The position numbers and the translations under genes are program-made. From positions 62,349,865 through 62,413,864 of the forward strand of contig NC_134843.1 in the NCBI RefSeq assembly GCF_965363235.1: a DNA stretch of 64,000 bases. The letters are read 5' to 3'. The DNA is from Mytilus galloprovincialis. Lineage: Eukaryota; Mollusca; Bivalvia; Mytilida; Mytilidae. Positions 41,911 through 54,351 of this stretch are shown here, in pieces. The notes beneath the pieces were generated by a model. The model was not told the DNA's origin, made no database searches, and saw only the letters and a list, made by a program, of their open reading frames with translations. The first letter of the stretch is position 1; the number at the start of each line of letters is the position of its first letter.

Positions 41911-43839
41911 TATCCCAAACATTTTTTTGGAGAAAATATACTATATACCATATTGTAAACTAAGACCATATTTAAAACTAAAAACAAACATGAATGCTCG
42001 GTCTATTTCTACTGCATGCTTCATGATAAATGTTACTCATTGTAAAATCAACTATTTGAAAACAAGAACTATCTTTAAAAAAGATATCCGACGTATTTAA
42101 ATTGGAGTATATTCACCAAAACCCCGCGGGAATCTCACATGCGTAGGTGCGTTCTAAAAGTCATGTACGTTCATACAACAAAGTTTACATAAAAAATTAT
42201 ATAATTGTCCCGAATAAACAGTTGTCATGGATGCATTGGAGTTCTGAACAATTATTTTAATAAAAATATAAATCTTTGTAAGATCTAGTTCAAATTTTTA
42301 TAGTTTTTCACTTGCTTTCCATCACGATATAATTAACGAGACGTTTTTTCAAACACAACTAAATCACCCACCATGACAGCATTTTGTCCAATCACAGAAA
42401 GGATTTTCGAGCATGCGTATTTTGTTGCCGTAGTTAAGCGTCCTTAAGTTCAAAGGGCACAAACCGAAACTATACCGACTACGTCGGAAAAAAAACAACT
42501 AAGTGTACAGTAAAACACATTCAGTATATCTGAAGTAAATGTCACACACAAACAACCACATTTATTTATTTCTAATTTAGATGAAACGTGTATTGTTAAA
42601 AAAATGAATATGTACAGTTTTAAATAGATATTATGCAATATTTGCATTAAATGTCAGATCAGAGATATCATTATTTTTATACATATATTAAGTGTAAATT
42701 CATATCAAAGCTATAGATTTTTCACCCAGAAACACATATTTTCAAAAAAGAATAATTTCACGATTATTTCAACAAGATGCAGACATTTTGTATAGAATTG
42801 AACAAATTTCATTCAATTCGAAAAAAGATTTTTTTAACATGTCATGTGTTTTTATGAGATATATAGGATACTGATATGTCTCTTGTTCGAATGTATTTAT
42901 TGGTCGGTATATCATGAAATATAAAAGTTAAACAGTTAATATATAATCAACTTGAATTTGCCATTGATGAGGGACATTCCGTTTTAAATTTTCCTTGAAA
43001 GTCGGTATTTTTGTATTTTAGTATTTTTTTAAACCGTTTGTAAATTAAAAACAGCATTGAAATCACATTTAAATGACATTGCGTAAGCCATTGATCTTCA
43101 GAGACCAGGTAGCATGCATAAAGTATCAATTGTATGTATCAAAGGACCCGTTGTTAAATACTGTCTTCTTCTATGATTACTATTGGGAATTCTCACCTGT
43201 ATATCTATGATTGTATCTATTCAACATAACCGCGATTGATGTGAACAGTCTTTTCATGTACATGTTGGACTGATCCAAACATTTGTAGACCGGTATGTTT
43301 TCCAAATAGTGATTATTTTGATTTGTAAATATTTAAGTAATCGATATCATTTAAATGTAAACTGGGAAAAAATTTACTTAATTTCCTGCCCTGGATGAAA
43401 TGTACAATGAACTTGAAAAATACACAATGAATGTTGATAGGCATGAAACAAAATTGTTTAAATGCCGAATTATCTGTATTATAATAGGTAATATTGTATT
43501 TGAAACTGATAACGAAGCTAAACTTCTGGGTGTGTAAAATTGATCGTTGATTGTTCTGTGATATGGTCATACCATATCGATATTTAACAAAAAAGATTCT
43601 AAAGAAAATGTGTGTATCGAACAGATAGAAGTGTTTCACCTTACCTGAAGTATTGAACTTTAATATTTTCCCCACATTTTAGTGATCGGTGAATTATCTG
43701 GTCAGGTGCAAAAATGATGTTGATATTACTAAAAATGTCAAGCTTCATATATAGAAGAACAGCACGATTACATTTAGAGGAGCGTTATATTATGACATAT
43801 ACATACATTTTTTAGATATCTGGGATCGATTCTAAAACA
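41911..43839. other. Intergenic stretch, no supported gene
   Basis: A 120-codon minus-strand open frame at 43313-43675 has no recognisable domain or codon pattern. A weak family C piece lies at 42955-43025. Confidence 0.35.
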
Positions 43840-44060
43840 GTAATTGATTGGCCATTATGACAAAAGTGTGTCAGAAATCATATCTGATATTCTTCCTAAG
43901 TCATAATAACCTTCCATCATTACCGAACTGAACAAAGAAATAACACGACGGATGCCGTATACGGTGCAGGAAATGCTTACGCTTCCGGAGCACCTGATTT
44001 CACTCCCGGTTTTTCGTGGAGTTCGTGTTGTTTCTTATTTCCTATTTGTAACTGTTGATG
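43840..44060 (+). mobile_element. Reverse-transcriptase element, 3' end fragment
   Basis: VSEIISDILPKS matches the C-terminal VSQMISDMFLTS of the other copies. The tail landmarks ACACGACGGATGCCGTATAC and GGAGCACCTGATTTCACTCC follow. Confidence 0.5.
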
Positions 44061-45109
44061 TAAATGTCTTTTGGTTTTATGAGTCTTTGTTAACTCATTG
44101 GTTTTGATTGTTATTGTCTTATTTGTAGTAGTATTTTTTTATTATTGAAATGTTTAATTCATGTTGTAATATATGTATTTAATGCAGAACTCTAGTAAAC
44201 TAATTTTTGGATTACATATGTTATCCTGTTGAAATTAAGGATATTATCAATATATAATTAAAACCAGGAATTGTCAAGTTTGCGGGCCTTTTTTAATCGT
44301 AGAAGGAAATATCGATGGGACCGTGAATACGTAATTTTACAATAGACTCAATATAAAAAAAGTTTCTAAACAAACTAATAGATAAATTGAATTTTGAATA
44401 CCAAATCAATAAACAAAAATCTCTCAAAATAGTGTAAAACGGCAAATTTATATGAACGATAACTATTTTGTCACGTTAAAGACTTCAAATTCACAGCATA
44501 AGTGATCTTTCTTAGGTCCCAAGATTATATCTACATATTAGTTTTTAAATGAATGGATCACAATCTAAAAAATAGATTTGAATAACTTTACTGCGTTTGC
44601 AATTTCATAGGCCACATAACGGCTTATATTTTAACTACTTCAACCTGAAATCATAATAGGATTTTTTTATAGAAAATTTCAACCTAGCTCTAACTTTTTT
44701 AATCTTAAACTAAATTTTAGTTTAAACTTAAAGTAATCCAATCTATAGCTTGAAATATTGCTTGTGCTATTGACGTATACACATCTTAATTGTGAATTGA
44801 GTTAAGTTAATTTTTTTTTAAATTTTAAAAGAATGTACCGTCACATTTAGATATCAAAATCCTTTAAACGCTATTACAAATTTCGAAATTCAGAGGTCCA
44901 AAGTTCCAAATACAGTGTTATCTTTGTGTATGTAATGTATTTAGTCTTGTTAATGACATTAGATATTTTGCGTGATTGATTAGTGATTGATTTACGTTTG
45001 GATATTTTGTATTATTGCTTCACATTTTCTGATTAATAAATTGAGTTAGCTTTAACATATTGTTATATTCAGTAAAAATGAGGCGTACAATGCTACATCA
45101 AAAATAGAA
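44061..45109. other. Intergenic stretch, nothing recognised
   Basis: AT-rich DNA only. Confidence 0.35.
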
Positions 45110-45800
45110 GTGTAACCGACAATGGCAGGTAAACAACGAAAAACAATTATAGACTTAAACCAAGGACCATAACCAAAAACCGGGGATGATATTAGGTGAA
45201 CACGGATCCTTCTCAATATGTGTTTCCCATCGTATTACCCACGAAAGGAGCAATTTTCATTTGGTAGAGTCCCAAACCGAAGAAAAGAGGACGAGATAGT
45301 GGCAACTGTTGCCTATCCATATACATCTGACATAATAGTGTGATCCGAACACAAAACTGCTCAGAAGAATAAAGTTTAAAAACAATACTAGAGAAGTTGT
45401 AAGGTCACCAATACAATCTGTTTGACTGACACGATATGCCGTGTGTCTGAACTCATTAGCGACATATTTTCGCAGGTTTCATATTCAATATATCAATACA
45501 GTCAACAATCTGTAATTTCACCGATTGTGACTTGAACGTCGCTTAACTACTGTCGCCTTGATATTTAAAAAAAACTATGATAATGTGGTCTTAAAATCTT
45601 TCGAACGGATGACTTCCACTTTACCACTCGGAAACCCTGGTTCAGTAGCTTCCTATTAAGATATTATTGAACTTAAGATTGGAAACGCAAGCTTTAGAGT
45701 ATAGCATCAACGGGAAGATACATTATCAACATGTAGGATATGCTACAATCATCCTGGATAGACATCATAGACATAGAATGTTTACAATTAGAACGTTAGA
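45110..45800 (-). mobile_element. Reverse-transcriptase element, decayed minus-strand copy
   Basis: Tail landmarks (AACCGGGGATGATATTAGGT, ACACGGATCCTTCTC) are followed by regions aligning with the C-terminal part of the 46525-47325 copy, with many changes. Confidence 0.4.
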
Positions 45801-45899
45801 AAGTTGTCAGTTTGTTTTCGATCTACGAGTTTGACTGTATTTTTCGTCCCTCTTTTAAACCTCAACCACCTTTTTTTGTAAATGAAAGTAAAAAATGAT

Positions 45900-46080
45900 A
45901 TCAACACGTAATAAAATCCTTGCGTCCGAAGCGCTATTCTGGATATACCTTCATCTCAACACTAAAAGCCAAATATTTGAAAGCCAAGGATGTATAAGAA
46001 CCGAAACAGTTGAAGAGCTTACTTTTAATTAAAGATATAACAGGATCAAAGGTAGATCCAGCTCGTCTATTAAACAATGC
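45900..46080 (-). repeat. Family B-related variant tail
   Basis: Matches 47640-47780 in reverse (TTGCGTCCGAAGCGCT, AGAACCGAAACAGTTGAAGA). Confidence 0.5.
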
Positions 46081-46339
46081 GCATATTGTCAAGCATTTCT
46101 AATTACAAGTGCGCATTCTCCGCATACAATCAATTGTTTAGGGGGGTTTCATAGTTAAAAAATTATGAGGATTAGAACACAACAGTCTCCGAGAGCTCTC
46201 CTGTTTGATTTAAAAAAAGACATGCACAACGTAGGTACACTTCCTAGAAAAATACGAAATGAAGTTAGGAATGACGATACAACAAAGCAGCAGCAATAAT
46301 ATTTTAGAAAACAAAAAAGAATTCATTAACATATCAGAC

Positions 46340-46500
46340 TTATAATTGTGAATGTCATACGCGCGTTTAGTCTATAATACAACTCACCAGTGACCTTGAA
46401 TAATAAAAGTTAAAAGGCGCAGGCCCTAAAAGTCTTTGTTTAAGAGCATTGAGAACCTGAAATAATTTATTCATTAGTTAGGAAACATTAGAAAATTCAA
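46340..46500 (-). repeat. Family B repeat, diverged
   Basis: CATACGCGCGTTTAGTCTAT, AACTCACCAGTGACCTTGAA and AAGAGCATTGAGAACC keep the order of the family B core. Confidence 0.45.
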
Positions 46501-46524
46501 GGTAAAGATAGTGCATTACCATTA

Positions 46525-47325
46525 TCATAATTCAGTGGACAGTCAAACTCATAAATCGAAAATAAACTGACAACGCCATGGATAAAACTGAAAAAGACAA
46601 ACAGACAAACAAAAGCACACATGACACAACATAGAAAACTAAAGAATAAACAACACGAACCTCACTAAAAACTAGGGGTGACCTCAGGTGCTCCGGAAGG
46701 GTACGCAGATCCTGCTCCACATGTGGCATCCGTCGTGTTGCTTATGTGATAACAAATCCGGTAAATAGTCTAATTCGGTAGGTTACATTCATGAAAGGGA
46801 ATGGGATTGCAGTTACGACGTAAGGAACATATCTGATATCATTTGTGAAACGGTTATTCCATTACGGTCAACCAACTCGTGATGGCGTTCGCAAAATTTA
46901 CGAAGGGATGATTTCAACTTCACCATTTGGAACTCTTGGTTTAATAGCTTCCTTGTGAGCAGCAACCCTCTATCAAGAAAATCATGATAGGAAATGCAAG
47001 CACGGGAATATCGTAACAATTTGGAGATATATACCCCGTATGCAGGTGCTGCTGGAATGTTGTTACTTAGAAATGGAAAGTTCACAATTGAAAAGCTGAA
47101 ATCATCTCTTTTTTCGTAAAGTTCAGTTTTCAACCGACCCTCATTGTCAATTTCTTAACTGTATATGTAAGATGTTATCAAGATATGAGGCCGACTTAAC
47201 TGTATTTGTAGTATCCTTTATCTCTAGTTCGATGGGATAGATGCGTTCCACATAGTCACCAAATTTTGAATTATTAAGTGAAAGAACATCATCTTTATAG
47301 CGGAAAGTAGAATTAAAGGATATCA
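46525..47325 (-). mobile_element. Reverse-transcriptase element copy 2, 5'-truncated
   Basis: The minus strand carries the C-terminal part (FSIVNFPFLSNNIPAAPAYG, SRACISYHDFLDRGLLLTRK, LVDRNGITVSQM) and the full 3' tail, close to 14745-15780. An insertion near 47155-47175 breaks the frame. It is cut at about 47325 by family A sequence, before the YIDD region is complete. Confidence 0.7.
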
Positions 47326-47840
47326 GGCCGTAAGTATTTTCGTTTGAATTGTTTAACGTTTTTCATGTCGAAGCTTTTTATAGCTGACACTGCGGTATAA
47401 CATTTGCTCATTATTGAAAGCCGTATGGAAACCTATAGTGTTAACCTATACCTCTGCTGGTGGACTATCAGTCCCCGAGGGTATCATCAGCTCAGTAGTC
47501 AGTGCTTCGGTACTGACATGATTAAACAAACTTTACTAAAATTGTCCGTTTATAAATTTTGAAATTATTATGAAACTAAGGTTTCAACTCCCTCAGGCAA
47601 AGTTGGCTTTAGATGAATTTGGCTATTTATTTTAGGTATTTTTAACATATAGCTCTTCAACGATTTTCGGTACTTATACATCTTCGGATTTCAAATGTTT
47701 GGCTTTGAGCGTTCCTGATGAAGGTAAATCCAGAAAAGCGCTTCGGACGCAATAAATTATTAAACGTGTTGTTTTATATTTCTATATCAATTGGTCTCTG
47801 GTTGAGTGTTGTCTCATTGTCAATTATACCAGTGATTATT
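47325..47840 (+). repeat. Family A repeat split by a family B variant
   Basis: The family A left part is at 47325-47445 (TTTTATAGCTGACACTGCGG). A family B variant follows at 47447-47780 (CTGCTGGTGGACTATCAGTC, TTCCTGATGAAGGTAAATCC). The family A end is at 47785-47838 (GTTGAGTGTTGTCTCATTGT). This is a nested arrangement. Confidence 0.6.
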
Positions 47841-48115
47841 TCGTCTACAAAATCATGAAAATACTCATCAGTGACGCTCTAATCAACAAGGTTTAAAAGG
47901 CCGTAATAAAGCACAACAATGAACAGCATTTGAACCCAAAGTTCGAAAAGGTTTTGCTGAATTCGCCATGGGTAATCTATATATATTCCTGTGGTTTAAA
48001 ATCTTCAATAACTGGAAAATAACAAAGTTTTGTAAACAGTTAATTTATAACTATAACCATATCAACGATTATCCATGTCAACACAAAAATGCTGACTACT
48101 GCGCTGGTGACAACC
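47840..48115 (-). repeat. Family B repeat
   Basis: ACTCATCAGTGACGCTCT, TTTTGTAAACAGTTAATTTA, TCCATGTCAACACAAAAATG, minus orientation. Confidence 0.65.
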
Positions 48116-48194
48116 TTAGAATGAAACCTTTTTCAGCACATGCAGCACTGGCATCAACCCCACTGATTCAAATAAACATTTTTTTAAATAGATT

Positions 48195-48355
48195 AGGGCA
48201 CTTGATAGCTTGTTGTTCGGTGTGAGCCGAGGCTCCGTGTTGAAGGCCGTCCCTTGACCTATATAGCTATAATGGTTTACTTTTATAAATTGTTATTTGG
48301 ATGGAGAGTTGTCTCATTGGCACTCATACGACATCTTCCTATATCTATATATCAT
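48195..48355 (+). repeat. Family A repeat, subtype with TAGCTTGTTGTTCGGTGTGA
   Basis: Near twin of 51570-51755 (GTTGAAGGCCGTCCCTTGAC, GGAGAGTTGTCTCATTGGCA). Confidence 0.65.
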
Positions 48356-48369
48356 ATATAACAGGCTAA

Positions 48370-48540
48370 ATTTGTAGGTTAAAAGCGCATTCCGTCTACA
48401 AAAGACTCACCAGTGACTGGCGAATAAAAAAAATTAGGCAAAACACTGTACGAAGTTATAGAGCAATATTGACCTGAAAAATCGCAAAATGTGTGCCAAA
48501 AATTGTTTCAAAATTGTTTTATTAATTTCATGATGAGCTT
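48370..48540 (-). repeat. Family B repeat, diverged
   Basis: CTACAAAAGACTCACCAGTG and GTACGAAGTTATAGAGCAAT. A further scrap of the core (GTACGCCAGAAACGCGTTTC) lies at 48864-48883. Confidence 0.5.
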
Positions 48541-48889
48541 CACCTAGGACCTTGGATATCAAAATGTAGTTATTTCTGTACGACTAAAGTCCTGTTAATA
48601 TGGAGCAAAACTACAGATAAGCAATGATAAGTGTGCTATTGGTGTCATCAAGACGTTTACTAAAGTATTCTATGTTCTAATTGATGAAAATGAATCTTAA
48701 AATATCTTTGTTTATATGGAGCTAAACTATAGTTAAGTGTGATATTGGTGTCATCAAGACGTTTACCAAAGTATTCTATGTTCCTATTGATGAAAATGAA
48801 TCTTTAAACTCTTTAAAATAATAGTAATAAGATAAATGCATCATATATACTAGGATGAAATTTAGTACGCCAGAAACGCGTTTCGTCTA

Positions 48890-49920
48890 CCCCAAAATAT
48901 GTCTGAAAACTTGAAAATCCCCACTTTTTAATGAATAAAATCCCATAACTCGGAAACGTAAAATTCAAAATTGATAAAAATCGAAAACGCTCACGTCATT
49001 AAATAGAAACAATTTACCAAAGTTTCATGCAAATTGGTTAAAGCGTTTTTAAGTTATTAGCCGACATGTTAGCGACGGATGAACGGACGTACAACGATAT
49101 ACCATCTTACGTCCCATGAACAGGCGTATACAAAACCCTGGGTACCAAACATTCATTGCTATAGACGGTTACTCTGTATTATCTCAGCATGGTCGATGTG
49201 TCAAATACTACTACACTGATATACTTGGGATATTATCGTATAACTGCGCTCTATTAGTTTTTTTCAGTCTTTTCCACTGTGAATGTTTTTTTTACGACAG
49301 TGACACATATACAACTTCAATACAGAATTAAACGTGGATTACGTTGTTAATTTATATATAACTTCCAAAAAGTCTATGCGGTTTACGTGAAACGGTAAAT
49401 AATCTCAACATATTCACAATCGAAGGATAAAACAAACCTTTAATACATTTTTTTTATTGGACGGTAATTGTAAAAGTTTTTTTTTGGTAACCTTAATAAG
49501 GAGACATAAATTTATCGATTTAATTTATATAAACATAATTATGTCTGTTCCCTTTACATCTGTCCCTTACTTAATTATCCGTAAAGAATAATGTAATACA
49601 GACGGTGAGAACAAGAAAATGTACGTGGATACGACAAAGTAACATAACATATAAATAAAAGTCATCACCATAAAGAGTAACAGACTGACACATTTATTTT
49701 ATTTAATTTATTTCTACTTGATTTTCTTTTATTGTCTTTCACTATCCTTGATTTAGTTTTTCGTTTTAATTTCTTTTCAATTATTGTTAAGAGACCACAA
49801 ACACTGAGATAACACGAGTTTTCATATCATATCATTTCTGCTACTGCATGTCGACACATTAAAATCAAATCATTCGTCGGAGATTTCTATTTTCAACTGG
49901 TTCACTTTTCTTGCTGCATT
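48890..49920. other. Intergenic stretch
   Basis: The part to about 49130 (CGACGGATGAACGGACGTAC) looks like a dispersed repeat tail. A 24-base direct duplication of CATGGACCAATAACTATAAG lies at 49931-49974. No gene supported. Confidence 0.35.
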
Positions 49921-50006
49921 TTAAAAATGCATGGACCAATAACTATAAGAAAACATGGACCAATAACTATAAGTTACTTATTTTCTTATGTATTTAAGTC
50001 ATTAAG

Positions 50007-50343
50007 CAGGGACTATCTATACTTAGGCAGCAACCATTTGATTTTCTGGGGGGGGGGGGCTATGGTTTTTTTTGGAAAAAAAAGGTTTGTTTCCAGTTTT
50101 TGGTGAAAAAAATAATTTGTTTTGGACCCTGAGAAAAAAAATTTGTCTGTTTCACCCTCAGCTGCCACTATATGTAATGCTAAAATTGAAAGGAAAAAAT
50201 TGTCTTCGGTTTGTCGTTAAAAAAATAGATTGTTTTTCGCCAAAGGCGAAAAAAAAAGTTTGTACAGAAAAAAAAAACATAGCCCCCCCCCCCCCCCCCC
50301 CCAGAAAATCAAATGGTTGCTGCCTTAGTATAGAAAATCCCTG
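50007..50343. mobile_element. MITE with CAGGGA ends, 7-bp target duplication and poly(G)/poly(C) tracts
   Basis: Flanked by CATTAAG on both sides (50000-50006, 50344-50350). The inverted ends run through AGGCAGCAACCATTTGATTT-TCT into a G11 run at about 50049-50059, and into a C20 run at 50283-50302 on the other side. Confidence 0.85.
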
Positions 50344-50350
50344 CATTAAG

Positions 50351-51290
50351 TCATTTTAATTGTGAAAAAAATGTGTTATGAAAATCGATAACGTATGAAA
50401 TGGATTGGAAATCAATATATATCTATCGCATGTATCGGGGTTGCTTTTTTGCTTGAGTGATTTACCTTACAAGTAGGCGTACACTTTAAAGTTAAAAAGG
50501 AATTAACATCGGTTTGAAATAGCTTAACGGGGGCGTGGCCTATTGGTTTGACAGAGATTACCCGGGTCTTAAAATATCTTGAATGACTGCAAGGGAATCT
50601 ATTTGACTGGTATTAAAATAGTTTAAAAGGGATTGAATAAGATAGAAACCTGTTTTTATTTTTTTTTTAATCTGATTCAATATTCCAGTAATCTTTTCTA
50701 AAGAGGGTTAAAACGTTTTTGTCTGTTTAAGCTAATTTCGGGTTACTAGTGATGTCATTGCAGCACAAATTATGAATGACAACTTTTAGAATGATATGTG
50801 AAGTTTGGTTTTCCCAACCTGCAACAAAGTAAAGGAACTATGAAGGTAATGCATACTAGTTGCCTAGTTTAGAACATAGTCTTGACATATTTCCAATTTG
50901 ACATTCAGCAAGCAGCAGGCAATAATTCAGCCGTGTAATTTGTGCAAAAAGTACAACGGAACATTCTTTCATCTGTTGAACCTTTGTAAATAAAGGTAAA
51001 CTTGCCAGTGTCTTTTTGTAACTTGTTTTTTTTTTTTGCTCTGTTTCCATCTTATAAGATAAGACCTTTCAAATTATTGTTATAGTTTGTTTATATGTAA
51101 TGGAGCTTCCACACTACCCCATGGTAGGAGGAGGGATGGTAACCCGCCACCCGTAAACAAGTGTAATCCCGTCACATAATATATGCGTCTGTCAAAAAAC
51201 TGCAATTCACTTGTAGTCGTTTTTTTTTAAATTTTGTATCATATCTAAGTGTTTTTGTTTAATTGATTTGTAAATATATTAAGACGTTAG
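50351..51290. other. Intergenic stretch, nothing recognised
   Basis: AT-rich DNA; no exon or element end identified. Confidence 0.35.
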
Positions 51291-51294
51291 TGTT

Positions 51295-51470
51295 CTAGTT
51301 TGAATTGTTTTAAGTTGGTTGTTTCAAGGCCTCTTATGCATGTAGTTAACAATACAGTATGGTTTTGCCCTTTGTTAAAGGCTATACGGTTACATTCATT
51401 TGTTAACTTCAATGTCATTTGGTTCTGGTCTCTGGTGGAGTGTTCTCTATTAAACCACCTTTTTTTAATA
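51295..51470 (+). repeat. Family A repeat
   Basis: TTTGAATTGTTTTAAGTTGG, CAAGGCCTCTTATGC, AAGGCTATACGG, TTTGGTTCTGGTCTCTGGTG. Confidence 0.55.
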
Positions 51471-51569
51471 ATAATATTGAAATAATCAAAATTTAATAAA
51501 CATAAAAATGAAAATACAATATAAAACCGACTATTTTTTTAATTTATTTTTATATATAGATTGGACCGT

Positions 51570-51755
51570 TGGATTTCCCGTTTGAATGGTTTTACACTAG
51601 TAATTTTGGAGCCCTTTATAGCTTGTTGTTCGGTGTGAGCCAAGGGTCTGTGTTGAAGGCCGTACATTGACCTATAATGGTTTACTTTTATAAATTGTTA
51701 TTTGGATGAAGAGTTGTCTCATTGGCACTCACACCACATCTTCCTATATCTATTA
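51570..51755 (+). repeat. Family A repeat, same subtype as 48195
   Basis: TAGCTTGTTGTTCGGTGTGA, GTTGAAGGCCGTACATTGAC, GAAGAGTTGTCTCATTGGCA. Confidence 0.65.
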
Positions 51756-52796
51756 ATGGAAACCTGTTGACATAAGTTTTGTTACTGTTGATACAATTTG
51801 ATCAAGTATCAGTGTTATCCTCAGGATGTAAACAATTACATTCAATTTGTGTTTTTCACAATTCGATTTTCTTCATTGTCTTTATTAAAGTTATATCTGC
51901 GTTTAAAGTACTCGTCTGTCTTAATTTAGAATTGTGTTCGATTCCTGCTACTGATACGTATAAAAAAATCAATTCAATTATAATGGTTTCGTTAAATATG
52001 TGTTATGGTAAACGGGAGAAACCATGTAATGGCCATGTTTGTCCTTTTCGTGTTTAAATATACATAAACTATTGTTATCATGTAATTTTGCTTAAAAATA
52101 TATCTTTTTAAGTGTAAGAATGTACGACAAATAATGCTTCTTAAGTTTTGTTTGCGATACAGGGTTACATAAGTTGTTTTTTTCCTTATTATTAAGTAGA
52201 ATTATTAAGAAGTCGAAGGTCGTATGATTACAGATGTAAGTTAAGATAACATGAGCTTCATAAACAGGGGTATGCTTATTACTCAACATCAACCTATAAC
52301 TAATTTGAAGGAAGAACATCCGAAATAGTCTCTATGTGAATATATAACATACCGATATGATTTGCAGGTGTCTGAACTTCTTAGCGGTATGTTATCGACT
52401 ATCTTAACATTTTTAAACCAGTGTGGTCGTCTGATTTGTAATTTTACCTGTGATCTATGACAATATTTAGTCTGATACGAAACAGCAGTTAAATGATGAT
52501 AATCCCAATGTTGTTTGGCAGATTCACGTATAATGCGAAAATAAAAAAAGCGTTATACATGTATATCTGTTCGAATCTAAAATTATGCTTGTAATAAAAT
52601 TTGTGTAATAATCTTTACAATTGAAATTTTGATATTTGCAGTTTTTTTATTCTTTTTAGGATCACAACCTATTCTGAATGCAAATATCTATTCTCTATAC
52701 CATACACCCAATGTTTTCTTGATGTTGAGCAATGCAAAATTTATTATCACTATGCAGTGCAGGTCTGATAATGCTTCAATTTGTACCTTAATAACT
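51756..52796. other. Intergenic stretch, nothing recognised
   Basis: Short open frames only, none with a domain. Confidence 0.35.
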
Positions 52797-53265
52797 ATTA
52801 AAGGTACCAAGATAAAAATTTAATACGCCAGACGCGCGTTTCGTTTACATAAGACTCATCAGTGACGCTAAGATCAAAATAGTTGTACCACCAAGAAAGC
52901 ACAAAGTTAAAGAGCATTAACAAGGACTCAAATTCCAAACAATTGTGCCAAATACGGCTAAGGTAATCCTAATTTTTCGAAAAATTTAGTTTTGTAAATA
53001 GGAAATCTATAAAAATGACCATTTAATTGATATGCATTTCAACATCGAAGTTCTGACTACTGGGCAAGTGATACCCCCGGAGACGAAACGTCCACCAGCA
53101 GTGGCATCGACCAAGTTGTGTAAATATATATCGACCCAGTGGTGTAAATAGTTATCAAAGGTACCAGGATTATAATTTCATACGCCAAACGCGCTTTTCG
53201 ATAACATAAGACTCATCAGTGACACTCAGATCAAAATAGTATAAAGCCAAACCATTATGCATTCA
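52797..53265 (-). repeat. Family B tandem pair, period about 357 bp
   Basis: The core TACGCCArACGCGC occurs at 52823 and again at 53181, each with AAGACTCATCAGTGACrCT after it. The part between carries GGAAATCTATAAAAATGACC and the CGTCCACCAGCAGTGGCATC block. Confidence 0.75.
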
Positions 53266-53940
53266 ACAATCAGTGAACTTCATGAGTGATAAATAAGGGA
53301 CCGGCATGGCCTCTTAGTCTTTTTGAACAATGCCGTTGTTAGTTTGTGCGACTTATAAGTTTGAAAGTTCCTTTGATACCTTTCGCCTCTTCTTTATACA
53401 CAATGATCATTTGGTTTATTTTAACGTACTTATAACGATTCTTTTAAAATGTAATCATGATCTTAAGCAATATCAAAGAAAGAAAAACAATATGTTTTTA
53501 CGCAAAGCAAGGGCAGATAGATAACTTGAGTGGTTAGGCTGCACAATTTACTTTAAACATATTTTATTTCAAAAAATCATTTGATCTTGAACTTTTACAA
53601 AAGAACTAAACGTATAGATTTGATACAAACCAGGACATTCATAATCACCCACCTGGGTTCAACGCAACTATGAATTAGTCAATCAATTTTTGAATGTTGT
53701 ATTTCTTTTATAATTCATTCGTGTCGGTTTGTTTTATTGACCCATCCTGCATATCTTAATTCGCCTCCATCTTAAATATAAACTAACCGCCATGTTGAAG
53801 TCTTAATGCAGTGCATTATGATAGATATAAATAAACATAAGTCGAATATTATTTTGTTTCAGGTAACTTGTATAAGCAAAGCTTAAACAACAAATCAAAT
53901 CAAACTCTTTAAAAAATTAACACTATAACAACATGGTAAG
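53266..53940. other. Intergenic stretch downstream of the TSP1-C1q gene
   Basis: Nothing recognised. Confidence 0.35.
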
Positions 53941-53941
53941 C

Positions 53942-53947
53942 TTTATT
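53942..53947 (-). terminator. Poly(A) signal of the TSP1-C1q gene
   Basis: AATAAA on the minus strand, 43 bases past the TGA stop; a natural position for a short 3' UTR. Confidence 0.6.
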
Positions 53948-53989
53948 TGATAGCTTTCACTTAAAGCCTTCATGCTATCATTTTGATAA

Positions 53990-54351
53990 TCAAACTATCC
54001 TAACTGCACTAAATGTGTTATACACATCAAAAAGACTGGATGCCTGATTGGTCATTTGTACCCAAATCCTGTCCCCTTCTGCCAGTTGAATGTTGATAGT
54101 TTGGGATGCCATATCATATTCTTTATTAGTGAATAACCACACCAAAATAGCTCCATTCTTCCTCAAAGTAGTGTGACATGTAACAGAGCCTGACATTATG
54201 GTAACAGATACCAAGTAAACACCGCCCATTCCAGGACGAACAGTAAAAATACCATTACTGTAACCACTATTGTCTAAAAGCTTAATCGGATATCCGATAA
54301 AAGCGCCGTTCTGATATGGATGAACACCTCCGGGTAATGTTGCTGTGAATG
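53990..54351 (-). CDS. TSP1-C1q gene exon 4: complete C1q domain
   Basis: Acceptor CTGTTTACAG. It begins (A)FTATLPGG and continues NGAFIGYPIKLL, GIFTVRPGMGGVYLVSVTIM, TLRKNGAIL, LAEGDRIWVQM and FSAVRIV-TGA. These are the aromatic and glycine positions of the C1q/TNF jelly roll. One exon holds the whole head. Confidence 0.9.

Noticed and set aside
43313-43675. Minus-strand open frame of 120 codons
   Set aside because: No recognisable domain or signal, composition as expected for AT-rich non-coding DNA.
50072-50359. Open frames on both strands with proline/glycine runs
   Set aside because: They are translations of the poly(C)/poly(G) MITE.
52797-53265. Direct repeats considered as a CRISPR-like array
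   Set aside because: Only two long units of a dispersed family in a eukaryotic genome; no short regular repeats with spacers.
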